Source: Acidobacteriota bacterium (GTDB lineage Bacteria > Acidobacteriota > UBA6911). From it: a stretch of 64,000 nucleotides of DNA. Below, one piece after another: positions 40,675-49,201 of this stretch. The stretch is taken from contig JAAYAM010000197.1 in NCBI GenBank assembly GCA_012719355.1, positions 1 through 64,000 on the forward strand. The letters run 5' to 3'. The notes under the pieces were generated by a model. The model was not told the origin of the DNA and made no database searches. It saw nothing but the letters and a program-made list of their open reading frames with translations. Every line of letters starts with the position of its first letter. The first letter of the stretch is position 1. The position numbers were made by a program, and so were the translations under genes.

Positions 40675-41508
40675 CTATTTCCTGCGGCGGAGTCTTCTGA
40701 CCAGGATCAACGCAACCAGTCCGCCACCCAGCAGGGTCCATGTGGCAGGCTCCGGCACAACTGTGGCCTCCGGCCTGATCACGAACAGGGGACGGTAGTA
40801 GTAAGGAAGCACCCGTGGGCGCTGGATCGGGACAAAAGGATCAATGGGAGGAATTTGCGAGATTTCCAAAGCTGTTTCCGGCAGCTCGAGTCCCGTCTCG
40901 GGGAGAGGGACGTCCGACAACTCGATCCCTGTCTCGGGCATGTCCAGCCTGGCAAGTACCGGAATATCGAAAGTCTCAAGCGCAGGCTCAAACTCGGAGA
41001 CCGGAACCTGGGGCGTTGCAGAAACCCTGTTGCCACAACGGGTTCGAACTATCTCGTCGCCGTCGGTGATGATGCTTTCACCCTCTGGTATCGTTACCTT
41101 CTTCGATGTCCAGAAAACCTGGTCCTTTATTCGATAGGAAACGTGAACGTGCTTCGTTTCCTGCAGCTTGACAACTTTCGCCCGGTTCACTGCGAAATCG
41201 GCGAAATGGGATGCAACCACCTTGTCGTTGCTCATGCTGGAAATGAGCTCTTCACGATTATAGACCCCCCCCGGTATTACAGAGTAGGGATACACAACCC
41301 GCTCCAGCTTTGCAGGCTGAAATCTCGCGGCGCTATGGACGGCCCTGGGGACGGGTACCCTCGCAGTATAGCCGGAAGTGTCGCTGAGGTCCCGGACAAA
41401 GAAGAAAACGGCAACGCAAATTGCAGCCGCCGCCGCAAGGAGAATAATTCCCCGGTGTTTTCTGAAAAAGCTCCTTCGTCGAGCTACCCGTTTCCGCACG
41501 TACGCCAT
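40675..41508 (-). CDS. PEP-CTERM-type protein, unknown function
   Basis: C-terminus VPEPATWTLLGGGLVALILVRRLRRRK (VPEP + TM + Arg tail); N-terminal TM; internal PETG(I/L)EL repeats. Confidence 0.8.
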   Translation of the reverse strand: MAYVRKRVARRRSFFRKHRGIILLAAAAAICVAVFFFVRDLSDTSGYTARVPVPRAVHSAARFQPAKLERVVYPYSVIPGGVYNREELISSMSNDKVVASHFADFAVNRAKVVKLQETKHVHVSYRIKDQVFWTSKKVTIPEGESIITDGDEIVRTRCGNRVSATPQVPVSEFEPALETFDIPVLARLDMPETGIELSDVPLPETGLELPETALEISQIPPIDPFVPIQRPRVLPYYYRPLFVIRPEATVVPEPATWTLLGGGLVALILVRRLRRRK

Positions 41509-41668
41509 TACTCACTCGCACCTGTACCGCATCCAGCCAAACAGCTTCCCTTTAGTCTATCGGAAAATCCAGTCAAAGACTCCAGATATTTGTCACACGT
41601 TTGATACATCCGCCTAAGTATTCGCCGCTTGGCAGCCGATACAAAAGGTATCACCTGAGAGGGTCAAA

Positions 41669-42553
41669 ATGATGGGCAGATTATCGGCCTGGATAGTACA
41701 GATGCTGCTGGTGGCATGTTTTCTGCCGGAATGCCGCCCGGAAAGCCCTCCGTCCATCGAGCAGCCGGGGTCCGGATCAACGCGATCGCTTGAAGATGAA
41801 TTGCTGAGGCTGACTAACCTGCATCGGCGCTCGCGAGGCCTTGCGCCCCTGATTGTCGATGAGCACCTGACCGTCATCGCCCGGGAGCAATCGATGGGAA
41901 TGGCCCGGCAGGGATTCATCAGCCACGATCTTCCGTCAGGCAGCCTTGATCACAGACTGGTCCAGGCCGGGTACCAGCATGTAACGGCAATAGAAAACGT
42001 GGCGCATTGCCGCACCCTGACCGGCGCACATAAATCGCTTCTGCAAAGCCCTCCGCATGAAAGGAATATCCTCGACGAGAACTCCACCAGGGTGGGAATA
42101 GGAATTGTGCGATCTCCGGCTGGGTCCGGAGGGGGACTGTATATAACCGAGATCTTTGCGAAACCGCGCGAACGTCACGAGCTTTCCGCGGTACAGGATA
42201 TGTTCCTCGCCAAGGTGGAAGAAGACCCGGATCTTCCGGTATCGGCGCGCCCCGATCCGCTGCTCGAGGAGATCGCATCCGACTCGGTGCACTCCATCAA
42301 CTTCCCGGTCGAAAGGGAGGAACTGAGGGACCTGCTTGCGGCGTCTGCCGGGAGGATGCGGAGAAACGGGAGAAGCGAGCTGTCGCGGCTCGACGTCAGC
42401 GTGCAACTCCTCGAGGATCCTGCGGGAGTGAAAGTTCCCCGCCAGATATGGGAGCAGGGCGCTTCGACATTCGGATCAGCGGTGCGGGAAGTCACTACAC
42501 CCCGGAATCAGCGGGCGTTTCTTATCCTCACCCTCATAGGGTTCTCGAATTAG
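41669..42553 (+). CDS. CAP (SCP-like) domain secreted protein
   Basis: LLRLTNLHRRSRGLAPLIVDEHLTVIAREQSMGMARQGFISHD...ENVAHCRT. Confidence 0.85.
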   Translation: MMGRLSAWIVQMLLVACFLPECRPESPPSIEQPGSGSTRSLEDELLRLTNLHRRSRGLAPLIVDEHLTVIAREQSMGMARQGFISHDLPSGSLDHRLVQAGYQHVTAIENVAHCRTLTGAHKSLLQSPPHERNILDENSTRVGIGIVRSPAGSGGGLYITEIFAKPRERHELSAVQDMFLAKVEEDPDLPVSARPDPLLEEIASDSVHSINFPVEREELRDLLAASAGRMRRNGRSELSRLDVSVQLLEDPAGVKVPRQIWEQGASTFGSAVREVTTPRNQRAFLILTLIGFSN

Positions 42554-42564
42554 GCGAGCCGGCT

Positions 42565-43164
42565 CTACAGCTTTCCCTTCCCTTGCCTGATCACTTCGGG
42601 CTCATCTCCGGTAAAATCAATGATTGTAGAGAGTTCGATTCCACCCGGCCCGCTGTCAAGAAAGAGGTCCACCTGACGGTCGAACGCGGCGACGATCTCG
42701 TCAGGATCGGACAGGTAGTCATGGTTTGGAGGAGAGGCACTAGTGCTTATGACGGGCCCGCCGAACTCGGCAAGGAGCGCCTGGCAGACAGTGTTGTCCG
42801 GCACCCGAATCCCCACTGTTTTTCTCTTTTCCAGGAGGATCTTAGGTACCTGTTTGGATGCGTTGAGTATGAACGTGTACGGTCCGGGCAGCAGATGGCG
42901 CATCACCTTGTATGCCGGATTCGACACGTAAGCGTATTCGGAAATGCTTTTCAGGTCGGGACAGATGAAGCTAAGCAGCTTGCGCTTATCGTTCCCCTTG
43001 AGCGAGTAGATCCTCTCCACCGCATGCTTGTTGAACAGATCGCATCCGAGCCCGTACACCGAGTCGGTAGGATAAATCAACAGCCCTCCCTCCCTGAGAA
43101 CATCGGCAGCAGCCTTCAGATGCCGCCCCTGAGGATTTCTTGGATGAATCTCCAGTCGTTTCAT
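42565..43164 (-). CDS. Sua5/YciO/YrdC family protein
   Basis: LLIYPTDSVYGLGCD, LLPGPYTFILNASK, GGPVISTSAS. Confidence 0.92.
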   Translation of the reverse strand: MKRLEIHPRNPQGRHLKAAADVLREGGLLIYPTDSVYGLGCDLFNKHAVERIYSLKGNDKRKLLSFICPDLKSISEYAYVSNPAYKVMRHLLPGPYTFILNASKQVPKILLEKRKTVGIRVPDNTVCQALLAEFGGPVISTSASPPNHDYLSDPDEIVAAFDRQVDLFLDSGPGGIELSTIIDFTGDEPEVIRQGKGKL

Positions 43165-43301
43165 AGGAGATCAGTATAGCGTGACCGGTCCGTTCGCTTC
43201 AAAGCCAATACCCGTTTCGCCGATGATTATCCGGATACACTCTTGACCGGCGTTTTTGCCGCCTTTATAGTGGGTCTTTTTCCAAAAAGTGGAGGATTGT
43301 G

Positions 43302-44495
43302 ATGTCCGGACCTCTTTCGGGTGTTCGTGTAGTAGAAATCACCATGTTTCAGCAGGGACCGGTCGCAGGAAGAAGCCTGGCAGACCTCGGCGCAGATGTC
43401 ATCAAGGTCGAACCCAGGGAGGGCGACCCGGCACGCGGTTTCATGCGCGTGATCGGAGCGACGGTAGGGCTCAAGGGGAACAACTACTATTTCGAAAGCA
43501 ACAATCGAAATAAGCGCAGCATCGCACTCAACCTGAAATCACCGCAGGGAAAAGAGGTTTTTCTGAAGCTGATCGACACAGCCGACGTGTTTCTTACAAA
43601 CATGAGCATCGCTGCTCCGGCCAAGATCGGCATAGGCCCGGACGATCTGATGAAGCGGAATCCACGCCTCATTTACGCCCATTCGTCCGGCTGGGGGAGA
43701 AAAGGGCCGGATGCCGAAGACCTCTCTTTTGATTACACAGGCATAGCGCGTTCGGGCTTGATGATGTGCGCAGGCGAAAAGGGGAGCCCGCCGGCCCAGA
43801 TGCTGCCGGGCATGGGAGACCAGGTCGGCGGCCTGATGCTGGCGTGGGCCGTGACCGCAGCTCTGTATGGCCGGGAAAAGACCGGCCGCGGACAGCTCGT
43901 CGACACCTCGCTGATGGGGAGCATTATCGCCCTGACGGGGCTCATTCTCGATGCCCCGGCAATGCTCAATCAGGAGTACCCGAGAGAGATCCGTTCCGAA
44001 GCAGGAAATCCCATGTACAATCACTACCGCTGCAGCGACGACAGATGGATTGCGGTCGCTCACCTGCAGCCTGAGCGCTACTGGCCCGCCTTCTGCAAGG
44101 CCATGGAGATACCGGAACTCGAGCATGATCCCAGATTCAACACGGTTGAAGCACGCGGCAAGAACTCGCCGGAACTGATCGCCATACTGGACGGGAAGTT
44201 CGCATCGAGACCGCGCGATCAGTGGATCCGCCGCCTGAACGAGCACGGCTGCATCTGCACTCCGGTGCAGTCGCTTACTGAAGTGACCCGCGACCCGCAG
44301 GCCTTCGCCAACAACTATATTATAGAAGTTGATCACCCCGAATGGGGCAGGTTACGACAAACCGGCTTCCCCTGGGACTTCAGCGAAACACCGGCCTCCT
44401 GGAGCAGACGGGCGCCTCACCTGGGCGAGCACACTGACGAGATAATGCTCGAACTGGGGTACAGCAAAGAGGAAATCGAACGGTTGAAGGAATAG
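43302..44495 (+). CDS. CaiB/BaiF family CoA-transferase
   Basis: MSGPLSGVRVVEITMFQQGPVAGRSLADLGADVIKVEPREGDPAR; NRNKRSIALNLKSPQGKEVFLKL. Confidence 0.96.
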   Translation: MSGPLSGVRVVEITMFQQGPVAGRSLADLGADVIKVEPREGDPARGFMRVIGATVGLKGNNYYFESNNRNKRSIALNLKSPQGKEVFLKLIDTADVFLTNMSIAAPAKIGIGPDDLMKRNPRLIYAHSSGWGRKGPDAEDLSFDYTGIARSGLMMCAGEKGSPPAQMLPGMGDQVGGLMLAWAVTAALYGREKTGRGQLVDTSLMGSIIALTGLILDAPAMLNQEYPREIRSEAGNPMYNHYRCSDDRWIAVAHLQPERYWPAFCKAMEIPELEHDPRFNTVEARGKNSPELIAILDGKFASRPRDQWIRRLNEHGCICTPVQSLTEVTRDPQAFANNYIIEVDHPEWGRLRQTGFPWDFSETPASWSRRAPHLGEHTDEIMLELGYSKEEIERLKE

Positions 44496-44504
44496 CCTGC
44501 CTTC

Positions 44505-44545
44505 CCACGAAGGACACGGGGGCACCAGTCTCGTGTCCTTCGTGG
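44505..44545. terminator. Perfect 14-bp hairpin between convergent genes
   Basis: CCACGAAGGACACG (44505-44518) / CGTGTCCTTCGTGG (44532-44545). Confidence 0.65.
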
Positions 44546-44557
44546 ACAGAAAGAGAC

Positions 44558-45841
44558 TTACCCGATCACCGGTATGATCATGCCGCCGGAGGGCAGAATT
44601 GTCACATCAGCCTTCGGCATGTCGCTGGAGACCCGGTGGATCGCCTCGTCAATTGAAGCCGCGTAGCCGAAATTCATCAGCTCCACCTGCTCTTTCGTCA
44701 ATCCTTCCGTAACATTAATAACGCGGTACTGTTCTGAAAGCTCCTTGAACGGCACCCCGAGCATAAAGAAGGATATGCCGAAAGGTTTGATGCTGTCGGG
44801 GATATCTCCCCTGAGCAGCCTCTGATGGTACTCGTTTGCGCTTTTTGCGGCCGCCATTTGCTCGACCAGAGACATCAGGGGGCCGGCATTTCTCTGGGCG
44901 GCCGCCCAGATGATGGTCCCGCCCGCTTTGACCGCAACCCTCGAATTCAGCAGGGATTTCGTGGCCTGAACTCCGATCTCCAGCGGCGCGGCGGACGTGA
45001 TGACGATGTCTGCCTGCTTCGGGATCGCAACTTCGAATAAGGAAGAAGCGTGTTCTGCGGCTTTACGGTGCTCCTCGACCGGGTCTCCCGCATAGGCTGC
45101 AACCACCCGATCGGCCTCGTTCAGAAGAAAATCAAGCTTGAAAACCAATCCTCCCAGGCGTGCGATCTCGACGATCTCCTCATAAAAGAGATTCCCGTCC
45201 AGCACGCTGAGCTTGCAGCTCTTATTTCTAAGCCAGGTGTAATGATGCTCCCCGATGGTACGGTACGAGGAAACTCCGGGCATGAATATCTTGCATCCAC
45301 CGCCGAACCCGGAATACGGATGAGGCATGCAGGTGCCGATTCCGATCACGATATCCGCCTCTGCGACAAACCGATTGGTTTCAACTACCGTCCCGCGGCT
45401 GGTTCGCCCGATAAAGACATTTTCGCTCGACTGAGAGTCGTGAATCTCAATGCGGCCGTGAAGGCGGCGAAGAACCTCTTTGCCGACTTTCTTCTCGAGC
45501 TGCTCCTGAGAGGGTTTGGGGTGGCTCCCGCGCGCACAGATGGCGGTAACACGTTCGTCCGGAACACCCGCCTTGTTGAGCCGGTTAAGAACAGCAGGAA
45601 TGGCAAGATCGTTCGGCGTGACGCGCTGCATATCGTCAAAGAGCAGGGCCACCTTCATTCCGGGCAGGGCAAGCTTTTCGAGCGGGGGGCTGCCGATCGG
45701 ATCATCCAGAGCGCGCTCTATCACGCCCGGGACATCTTCCGCGGCCGGGACTTTCGCACAATCCTGGCAGCTGAGCACATTCCAGCCGGATGGAATCTCA
45801 AAATCAACCCTTCTTCCGTCGTAATTCAGGTAATAGGTCAT
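44558..45841 (-). CDS. LarA-like (nickel-dependent lactate racemase family) protein
   Basis: LLFDDMQRVTP, ICARGSHPKPS, PHPYSGFGGGCKIFMPGVSSYRTIGEHH. Confidence 0.88.
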   Translation of the reverse strand: MTYYLNYDGRRVDFEIPSGWNVLSCQDCAKVPAAEDVPGVIERALDDPIGSPPLEKLALPGMKVALLFDDMQRVTPNDLAIPAVLNRLNKAGVPDERVTAICARGSHPKPSQEQLEKKVGKEVLRRLHGRIEIHDSQSSENVFIGRTSRGTVVETNRFVAEADIVIGIGTCMPHPYSGFGGGCKIFMPGVSSYRTIGEHHYTWLRNKSCKLSVLDGNLFYEEIVEIARLGGLVFKLDFLLNEADRVVAAYAGDPVEEHRKAAEHASSLFEVAIPKQADIVITSAAPLEIGVQATKSLLNSRVAVKAGGTIIWAAAQRNAGPLMSLVEQMAAAKSANEYHQRLLRGDIPDSIKPFGISFFMLGVPFKELSEQYRVINVTEGLTKEQVELMNFGYAASIDEAIHRVSSDMPKADVTILPSGGMIIPVIG

Positions 45842-46013
45842 AGCACCACCGTTTCTCGAATACGGGGATTATATCCAAAGGGATGGCGTTCCCGGCACTA
45901 CAATCTTTCTGCTTGACAGCTTTTGACAGGGCTAATATGGTTTCCCAACTGGCGGCAACCAGCTCCTCATGGTCGTGGGCGCAGGTGTCGGCTCCTTCGT
46001 ATCAGGAGAAACG

Positions 46014-46964
46014 ATGAAGTCTGGAATCACTGCAGTCATAGGCGCTGGCCCGGTGGGGGGCATCCTGAGTGCTCATCTCTCGTCCAGTGGCCATGACGTC
46101 ATTGTTGTCGACTCCTGGAAAGAACATGCCAGCCGGATACGAACAGGCGGATTGCGCATCACCGGAAGGAATGAGCTGCTCGCGCGGCCGGTCCATGTGC
46201 TCGAATCGCCGGAAGAATTGAGCCGCTTTGAGCCCGATTTCGTATTCATCTGCACCAAGGCCTGTGATTCCGACGGAGTGCTGGACCGGCTCGACGACAG
46301 GACAAAGGCAAATGCCGTCTTTATCTCGGCGCAGAACGGGATAGACACTGAGCAGGTCATCGCCGGTCGGATCGGACGCAGACGAGTCCTGCGTGCGATC
46401 ATCAACTACGGAGGCGTGCCGGCCGGGCCGGGAGAGATACGTCAGACGTTCTTCAATCCACCCAATTACCTGGGCTGGCTGGACGACAGCGCGGCCGAAT
46501 CCTGCCGTGAGGCGGCCGAAATGGTCTCGCGCTCCGGCCTGGCAATGGAAACGACGCCGGAGATTCAAAAGCACGTCTGGAAGAAGGCGATACTCAACAG
46601 CTGTACCATGGCTCCCGCGGCCGTTACGGGAATGGACATGCAGGAACTCATCGACTTCCCTCCAACCAACCAGCTGGTCGAGCTTATGTTGAGCGAATCG
46701 ATCGCGACAGCAGCGGCGTACGGCTTCCAATATGGTCCGGAATTTGTGGATATGGTAAGAGATTTCAACAAACGAGCAGGACCTCACCGGCCATCAATGC
46801 TGGTCGATCTGGAACGGGGACGCCGGACGGAAAACCGCTTTCTGATCCGCCGGATCGCGGAGTACGGCGAACGGAAGGGAGTCCCGGTCCCGATACATCG
46901 TACGCTGGCAAACCTGATTGACGCCCTCGAGATGAGAAAGACCCGAGTCCCGGCTAATGGCTGA
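46014..46964 (+). CDS. Ketopantoate reductase (PanE/ApbA) family dehydrogenase
   Basis: AVIGAGPVGGILSAHLSSSGHDVIVVD; KAILNSCTMAPAAVTG; RRTENRFL. ATG at 46014 preferred. Confidence 0.88.
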   Translation: MKSGITAVIGAGPVGGILSAHLSSSGHDVIVVDSWKEHASRIRTGGLRITGRNELLARPVHVLESPEELSRFEPDFVFICTKACDSDGVLDRLDDRTKANAVFISAQNGIDTEQVIAGRIGRRRVLRAIINYGGVPAGPGEIRQTFFNPPNYLGWLDDSAAESCREAAEMVSRSGLAMETTPEIQKHVWKKAILNSCTMAPAAVTGMDMQELIDFPPTNQLVELMLSESIATAAAYGFQYGPEFVDMVRDFNKRAGPHRPSMLVDLERGRRTENRFLIRRIAEYGERKGVPVPIHRTLANLIDALEMRKTRVPANG

Positions 46965-47006
46965 CCGGAACTCTGAACCGAAAAACCTATTACCAGGAGC
47001 AAGGCA

Positions 47007-48266
47007 GTGAAAACGGAACAACGCAGTCCGCAGACATTTAAGAAGATTAATGCATCAAAGCAGATGAAGGAAATAATGGAGCTTCACTTCCGCGAACTGG
47101 ATGAAGCAGCCAAAACCAAGAGCCGCAAGATCGCCTGGTGTACCAGCGTCGGTCCTGCCGAACTGCTGCGTGCTGCCGGATTCCTCGTCTTCTTCCCGGA
47201 AAACCATGGCGCGATGCTTGGCTCTACCCGTATGGCCACGGATCTCATCCCGCTTGCCAACGCCATCGGCTACTCTCCGGACATCTGCTCCTATCTCACC
47301 AGCGACATCGGATCGTATCTCAAGGGCTCGAGCCCGATCAGCAAGGCCTATCCGGGACTCGCCGGCCCTCCACGCCCGGACGTTCTGGTATATAACACGA
47401 ACCAGTGCCGTGATGTTCAGGACTGGTTCAACTTCTATGGACGGGAGTTCAACGTCCCGGTGATCGGGATTCAGACGCACCGCAGTATCGGCGAGATTAC
47501 AAAATCACACATCGATTCAATCTCCAGCCAGATCAAGGCGCTTGTTCCGACTCTCGAAGAGATCTCCGGCAAGAAACTTGATTACGATGAACTCAAGCGT
47601 GTGGTTGGTCTTTCCCGACAGTGCACGGATCTGTGGAAGGAGGTTCTGCGGATCGGGGCCCATCGACCATCTCCTCTGACCTTCTTCGATGGAACGATCC
47701 AGATGGGACCGGCCGTCGTACTGCGCGGCGAGCAGAGAGCGGTCGACTATTACAAACTGCTCCTCACTGAACTCCAGCAACGCGTCACCGACGGAGTCGC
47801 CGCAGTGGACGGAGAGAAGTTCCGCCTGTACTGGGAAGGGATGCCGGTCTGGGGCAAACTGCGTGAGCTTTCCACCCAGTTTGCGGAACTGAACGCCTGC
47901 GTCCTCGCCTCCACGTACTGCAGCAGCTGGGTGTTCACGGCGCTCGATCCCGATGATCCTTTTGACAGTATGGCCCGCGCCTACACGGAACTCTTCATTG
48001 TCAGGGATGAGGCTTACAAGGAAAAGTACTTCGAAGCCGAGCTCGACCGGTACAAGGTCGACGGCATGATCTTCCACGATGCCAAAACCTGTCCCAACAA
48101 CTCGAATAGCCGTTATGGCCTGCATGAACGGCTGGCGAAGAAATTCAACATGCCGGTACTTGTGATCAACGGCGACCTCAACGATTTGCGCTGCTATTCC
48201 GAGGAGCAGACCCGCACAAATATCGAAGCCTTCATCGAGCAGCTCGCGGAGAAGAACGGCCGGTGA
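47007..48266 (+). CDS. 2-hydroxyacyl-CoA dehydratase / benzoyl-CoA reductase / double-cubane cluster protein family, single subunit
   Basis: IAWCTSVGPAELLRAAGFLVFFPENHGA, NTNQCRDVQDWF, DAKTCPNNSNSRYGL, LVINGDLNDLRCYSEEQTRTNIEAFIE. Confidence 0.88.
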   Translation: MKTEQRSPQTFKKINASKQMKEIMELHFRELDEAAKTKSRKIAWCTSVGPAELLRAAGFLVFFPENHGAMLGSTRMATDLIPLANAIGYSPDICSYLTSDIGSYLKGSSPISKAYPGLAGPPRPDVLVYNTNQCRDVQDWFNFYGREFNVPVIGIQTHRSIGEITKSHIDSISSQIKALVPTLEEISGKKLDYDELKRVVGLSRQCTDLWKEVLRIGAHRPSPLTFFDGTIQMGPAVVLRGEQRAVDYYKLLLTELQQRVTDGVAAVDGEKFRLYWEGMPVWGKLRELSTQFAELNACVLASTYCSSWVFTALDPDDPFDSMARAYTELFIVRDEAYKEKYFEAELDRYKVDGMIFHDAKTCPNNSNSRYGLHERLAKKFNMPVLVINGDLNDLRCYSEEQTRTNIEAFIEQLAEKNGR

Positions 48267-49054
48267 AAGGGAGTCTCATATTTGGCGGAGTAGATATCGG
48301 GGCTTCAGCAACAAAGGCGGCGCTCATCGATGATGAGCGCCGGTTGCTTGCTTCGGTTGTCAGAAAGACCGGAGTCGATTTCGAAGCAAGCGCGCGAGAA
48401 ACCATGGACTCGGTGTTGGCCGAGGCAGGCCTCGAATATCAGAATCTGACAGCAGTCTTTTCGACCGGGTATGGTCGCCACAATGTGCCGTTTGCGCACG
48501 AAACCCGGACCGAAATCGCCTGCCATTCAAGAGCGGCCCACCACCACTTCCCGCGACGCATTACGGTCGTGGACATTGGCGGACAAGACAACAAGATCAT
48601 CCACGTCGATGAGTCGGGCCGGCGCGACAATTTCAAGATGAACCGGAAGTGTGCCGCAGGCACCGGCTCGTTTCTGGAAGAAGTGGCGCAGAGAATGGAC
48701 GTGCCGCTCGATCAGATCGATTCGCTCGCCCGCAGCGCCTCACATGTCGTGCACATGGGAAGCTATTGTACGGTCTTCACCAAGACCGAGATTCTGGCAC
48801 ACATGCGTGCCGGCGAGAAGGTGCCGGAAATTGTCGCCGGCCTGATAGAGTCAGTTGTCAAACGCATCATTGAAATGGATCCGCTCTCGGGAGAGGTGGT
48901 ACTCACCGGAGGCGTGGTCGCGCACAACCCGGTACTTGCTGAAATGCTGGCGCGCCACCTGGGACATCCCGTCCACATCATGCCGAAGGCGCAGATCGCG
49001 GGTGCACTCGGAGCCGCACTCCTGGCCGGCGACAGCCGGCAGAACGTTCAGTAG
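48263..49054 (+). CDS. BadF/BadG/HgdC-type activator ATPase (archerase)
   Basis: GGVDIGASATKAALID, VVDIGGQDNKIIHVD, FKMNRKCAAGTGSFLEE, MGSYCTVFTKTE; 4-nt overlap with upstream gene. Confidence 0.95.
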   Translation: MKGSLIFGGVDIGASATKAALIDDERRLLASVVRKTGVDFEASARETMDSVLAEAGLEYQNLTAVFSTGYGRHNVPFAHETRTEIACHSRAAHHHFPRRITVVDIGGQDNKIIHVDESGRRDNFKMNRKCAAGTGSFLEEVAQRMDVPLDQIDSLARSASHVVHMGSYCTVFTKTEILAHMRAGEKVPEIVAGLIESVVKRIIEMDPLSGEVVLTGGVVAHNPVLAEMLARHLGHPVHIMPKAQIAGALGAALLAGDSRQNVQ

Positions 49055-49201
49055 AGCGCTGGGGCCGGTGAAGCGTCTACAGGCGACAATGCCCCTCACT
49101 GCCGCCTGTCGGCTTACCAGTTCGCGGAGCATATTGACTGAACCATGATTTATTGAACACCCGTACGAACAGATATATTTGCCATCGCTAAGGAGAGTGT
49201 C

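Noticed and set aside
40675-41508. LPETG-like strings (PLPETGLELPETALE) as sortase signals
   Set aside because: Internal, repeated, not followed by the hydrophobic/positive tail; the C-terminal signal is PEP-CTERM and the organism looks Gram-negative.
43539-44336. Antisense ORF (265 aa) in the CaiB/BaiF gene
   Set aside because: Shadow ORF opposite a conserved CoA-transferase.
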